From contig CAJWGQ010000146.1 of NCBI GenBank assembly GCA_913041025.1, positions 1 to 7,334 on the forward strand: a stretch of 7,334 nucleotides of DNA, given 5' to 3'. Source of the stretch: an uncultured Gammaproteobacteria bacterium. Lineage in GTDB: Bacteria; Pseudomonadota; Gammaproteobacteria; Pseudomonadales; Azotimanducaceae_A. Made by a program: the position numbers and the translations under genes. Shown here in pieces: positions 6,157 to 7,334 of the stretch; position 1 is the first letter of the stretch; each line of letters begins with the position of its first letter. Below the pieces are notes generated by a model that was given only the letters and a program-made list of their open reading frames with translations, was not told the origin of the DNA and did not search any database.

Positions 6157-6903
6157 ATGTGTTTGATTCTGTTCAGCTATCGGCCCGATTCAAATCGCCC
6201 TTTAGTGGTTGCCGCCAATAGGGATGAGGTTCATGAAAGAGCTTCACAGGCTGCTATGTTTTGGGAAGATGCGCCGACCATCCTCGCTGGAAGAGACCTA
6301 GTCGCCGGAGGGAGCTGGCTTGGCTGTAATCGTGAAGGTCGGTTTGCTGCGCTCACTAATTTTTCAGGCGAAGGCGACCCAGTTACACCTAAATCCAGGG
6401 GGGCGCTAGTCCATAACTTTCTTTCGAGCAAGCTTTCAGCAATGGACTACGCCAACGAAATAAATGGAGCCGAATACGCCGGCTACAATCTGCTCGTCTG
6501 GGACAAGCAGAGTCTGATTTATACCTCAAACAAAGCTCCGACACAGGTACTCACGGCGGGAGACTATGGTTTGAGTAACGCAGAGCTGGGAGCACCCTGG
6601 CCTAAATGCATCAACGGCAAAAAAAATCTTGCTGATATTATCGATAGGGACTTTGACGAAAGCGATTTAATTAGCCTTTTATCAGATGAATTTATTGCTG
6701 ACGATCGATCCTTGCCGCGTAGAGGTAAGTCTCTCGAGATGGAACGAAAAATTGCACCCTGCTTTATTAAAGATCCAATCTACGGTACCCGAGCGAGCAC
6801 TGTGCTCATACTAGAAGATCAATCACTCAGATTTACCGAGCAAAGCTACTTACCCAACGGAATCAAATCTACTCGACAGAGCTATACTCTAGACATAGGG
6901 TAA
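6157..6903 (+). CDS. NRDE/TANGO2-family protein
   Basis: This 248-residue protein belongs to the NRDE (TANGO2) family, named for the Asn-Arg-Asp-Glu motif, seen here at residues 21-24 in AANRDEVHER. The N-terminus MCLILFSY places Cys at position 2, as is usual in the family. AGRDLVAGGSWLG and a segment FAALTNF follow. Eukaryotic TANGO2 members have been linked to haem trafficking and lipid metabolism. The role of the bacterial proteins is not settled, so none is assigned. No signal peptide is evident, so a cytoplasmic location is likely. The start is the ATG at 6157, after GGAGAG. An in-frame extension back to 6052 would overlap the lgt start and precede the conserved N-terminus. The gene ends 30 bases before a short-chain dehydrogenase on the same strand, suggesting a shared transcript. 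Confidence 0.92.
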   Translation: MCLILFSYRPDSNRPLVVAANRDEVHERASQAAMFWEDAPTILAGRDLVAGGSWLGCNREGRFAALTNFSGEGDPVTPKSRGALVHNFLSSKLSAMDYANEINGAEYAGYNLLVWDKQSLIYTSNKAPTQVLTAGDYGLSNAELGAPWPKCINGKKNLADIIDRDFDESDLISLLSDEFIADDRSLPRRGKSLEMERKIAPCFIKDPIYGTRASTVLILEDQSLRFTEQSYLPNGIKSTRQSYTLDIG

Positions 6904-6921
6904 TTCATCTCGACCACTATC

Positions 6922-6927
6922 AAGGGG
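6922..6927 (+). promoter_or_regulatory. Ribosome binding site of the short-chain dehydrogenase gene
   Basis: AAGGGG lies six bases before the ATG at 6934. It is a strong match that fixes the start of the right-edge gene. Confidence 0.75.
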
Positions 6928-6933
6928 AATCAA

Positions 6934-7334
6934 ATGGACACTTCACTTTCTGGAAAGACTGCTTTGATCACAGGAGGAAGTCTCGGACTGGGACTTGCTA
7001 TGGCTAAATCGTTTTATGCGGAGGGCGCTAAAGTCGCCGTGATTGCCAGACGTCAAGAACCTATCGATCAGGCTGTGGAAGAAATTAAAGCACTAAAAGG
7101 AGACGGTAGCGTCCTCGGAGTGAGTTGCGACGTGACAGACATCGCATCTCTTGAACAAATGCACGTAGAAGTAACCGATGTATTTGGGGGCATAGATATC
7201 CTAGTAAACAACGCGGGACAGTCCGCCGCGAAACCTTTTCTAACGATCACCGATGAAGAATGGCAGGCAGATATAGACCTTAAGCTCATGGCAGCAATCA
7301 GAATCTCCAGGCTCGTCTGGCCCAATATGGAGGC
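6934..7334 (+). CDS. Short-chain dehydrogenase/reductase, N-terminal 133 residues (3' end outside window)
   Basis: This is the first half of a classical SDR oxidoreductase using NAD(P)H. The Rossmann cofactor loop TGGSLGLG is at residues 13-20. Arg39-Arg40 at the end of the second strand suggest a preference for NADP(H). Asp66 in CDVTD would contact the adenine ring, and NNAG is at 92-95. In the helix that normally carries the catalytic Asn (as in DVNLKG), this protein reads DIDLKLMAAIR, with Asp115 in its place. I have seen this DLKL pattern in a branch of SDRs, so it need not mean loss of activity. The catalytic Ser and YxxxK lie beyond the right edge and cannot be checked. The substrate cannot be predicted. 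The ATG at 6934 follows AAGGGG. The gene starts 30 bases after the NRDE-family gene and is probably co-transcribed with it. Confidence 0.93.
   Translation, partial: MDTSLSGKTALITGGSLGLGLAMAKSFYAEGAKVAVIARRQEPIDQAVEEIKALKGDGSVLGVSCDVTDIASLEQMHVEVTDVFGGIDILVNNAGQSAAKPFLTITDEEWQADIDLKLMAAIRISRLVWPNME

Noticed and set aside
6153..6158. Perfect TATAAT on the plus strand.
   Set aside because: It overlaps the ATG of the NRDE-family gene and so would start transcription inside the gene; there is no suitable -35. It is likely chance.

Overview
The window looks like ordinary chromosome of a gammaproteobacterium with moderate GC content. The evidence is the linked lgt, thyA and folA genes, a FabV-type enoyl reductase, and dense packing with short gaps. 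A marine or other free-living lineage is plausible but is only inference. No mobile element, tRNA, rRNA, CRISPR array or phage gene was seen. There is no gene-free stretch longer than about 100 bases.

Layout from left to right. Positions 1-3438 hold three minus-strand genes, transcribed right to left: a secreted S9 prolyl-oligopeptidase-family peptidase, an ATP-NAD kinase/AcoX-like protein, and fabV, which runs off the left edge. The first two are separated by 23 bases. A 56-base gap containing a hairpin precedes fabV. A small uncharacterised plus-strand gene (about 3472-3912) diverges from the peptidase and overlaps the end of folA. Positions 3887-6057 hold a minus-strand cluster transcribed lgt, thyA, folA. 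A 99-base divergent intergenic region follows. Then come two plus-strand genes: an NRDE/TANGO2-family gene and, 30 bases later, a short-chain dehydrogenase that runs off the right edge.

The thyA and folA products work as a pair: thymidylate synthase makes dihydrofolate while making dTMP, and dihydrofolate reductase regenerates tetrahydrofolate. Lgt attaches diacylglycerol to prolipoproteins in the inner membrane; its link to thyA is a conserved neighbourhood rather than a pathway. FabV acts in the last reductive step of fatty acid elongation. No functional link between the peptidase, the kinase-like protein and FabV is evident from sequence.

I found no convincing new multi-gene system. The points most worth checking are the unrecognised 146-residue protein with a CxxC motif, a perfect 11-bp inverted repeat inside the kinase-like gene, a hairpin next to the fabV ribosome binding site, and several non-ATG starts placed by their Shine-Dalgarno sequences.
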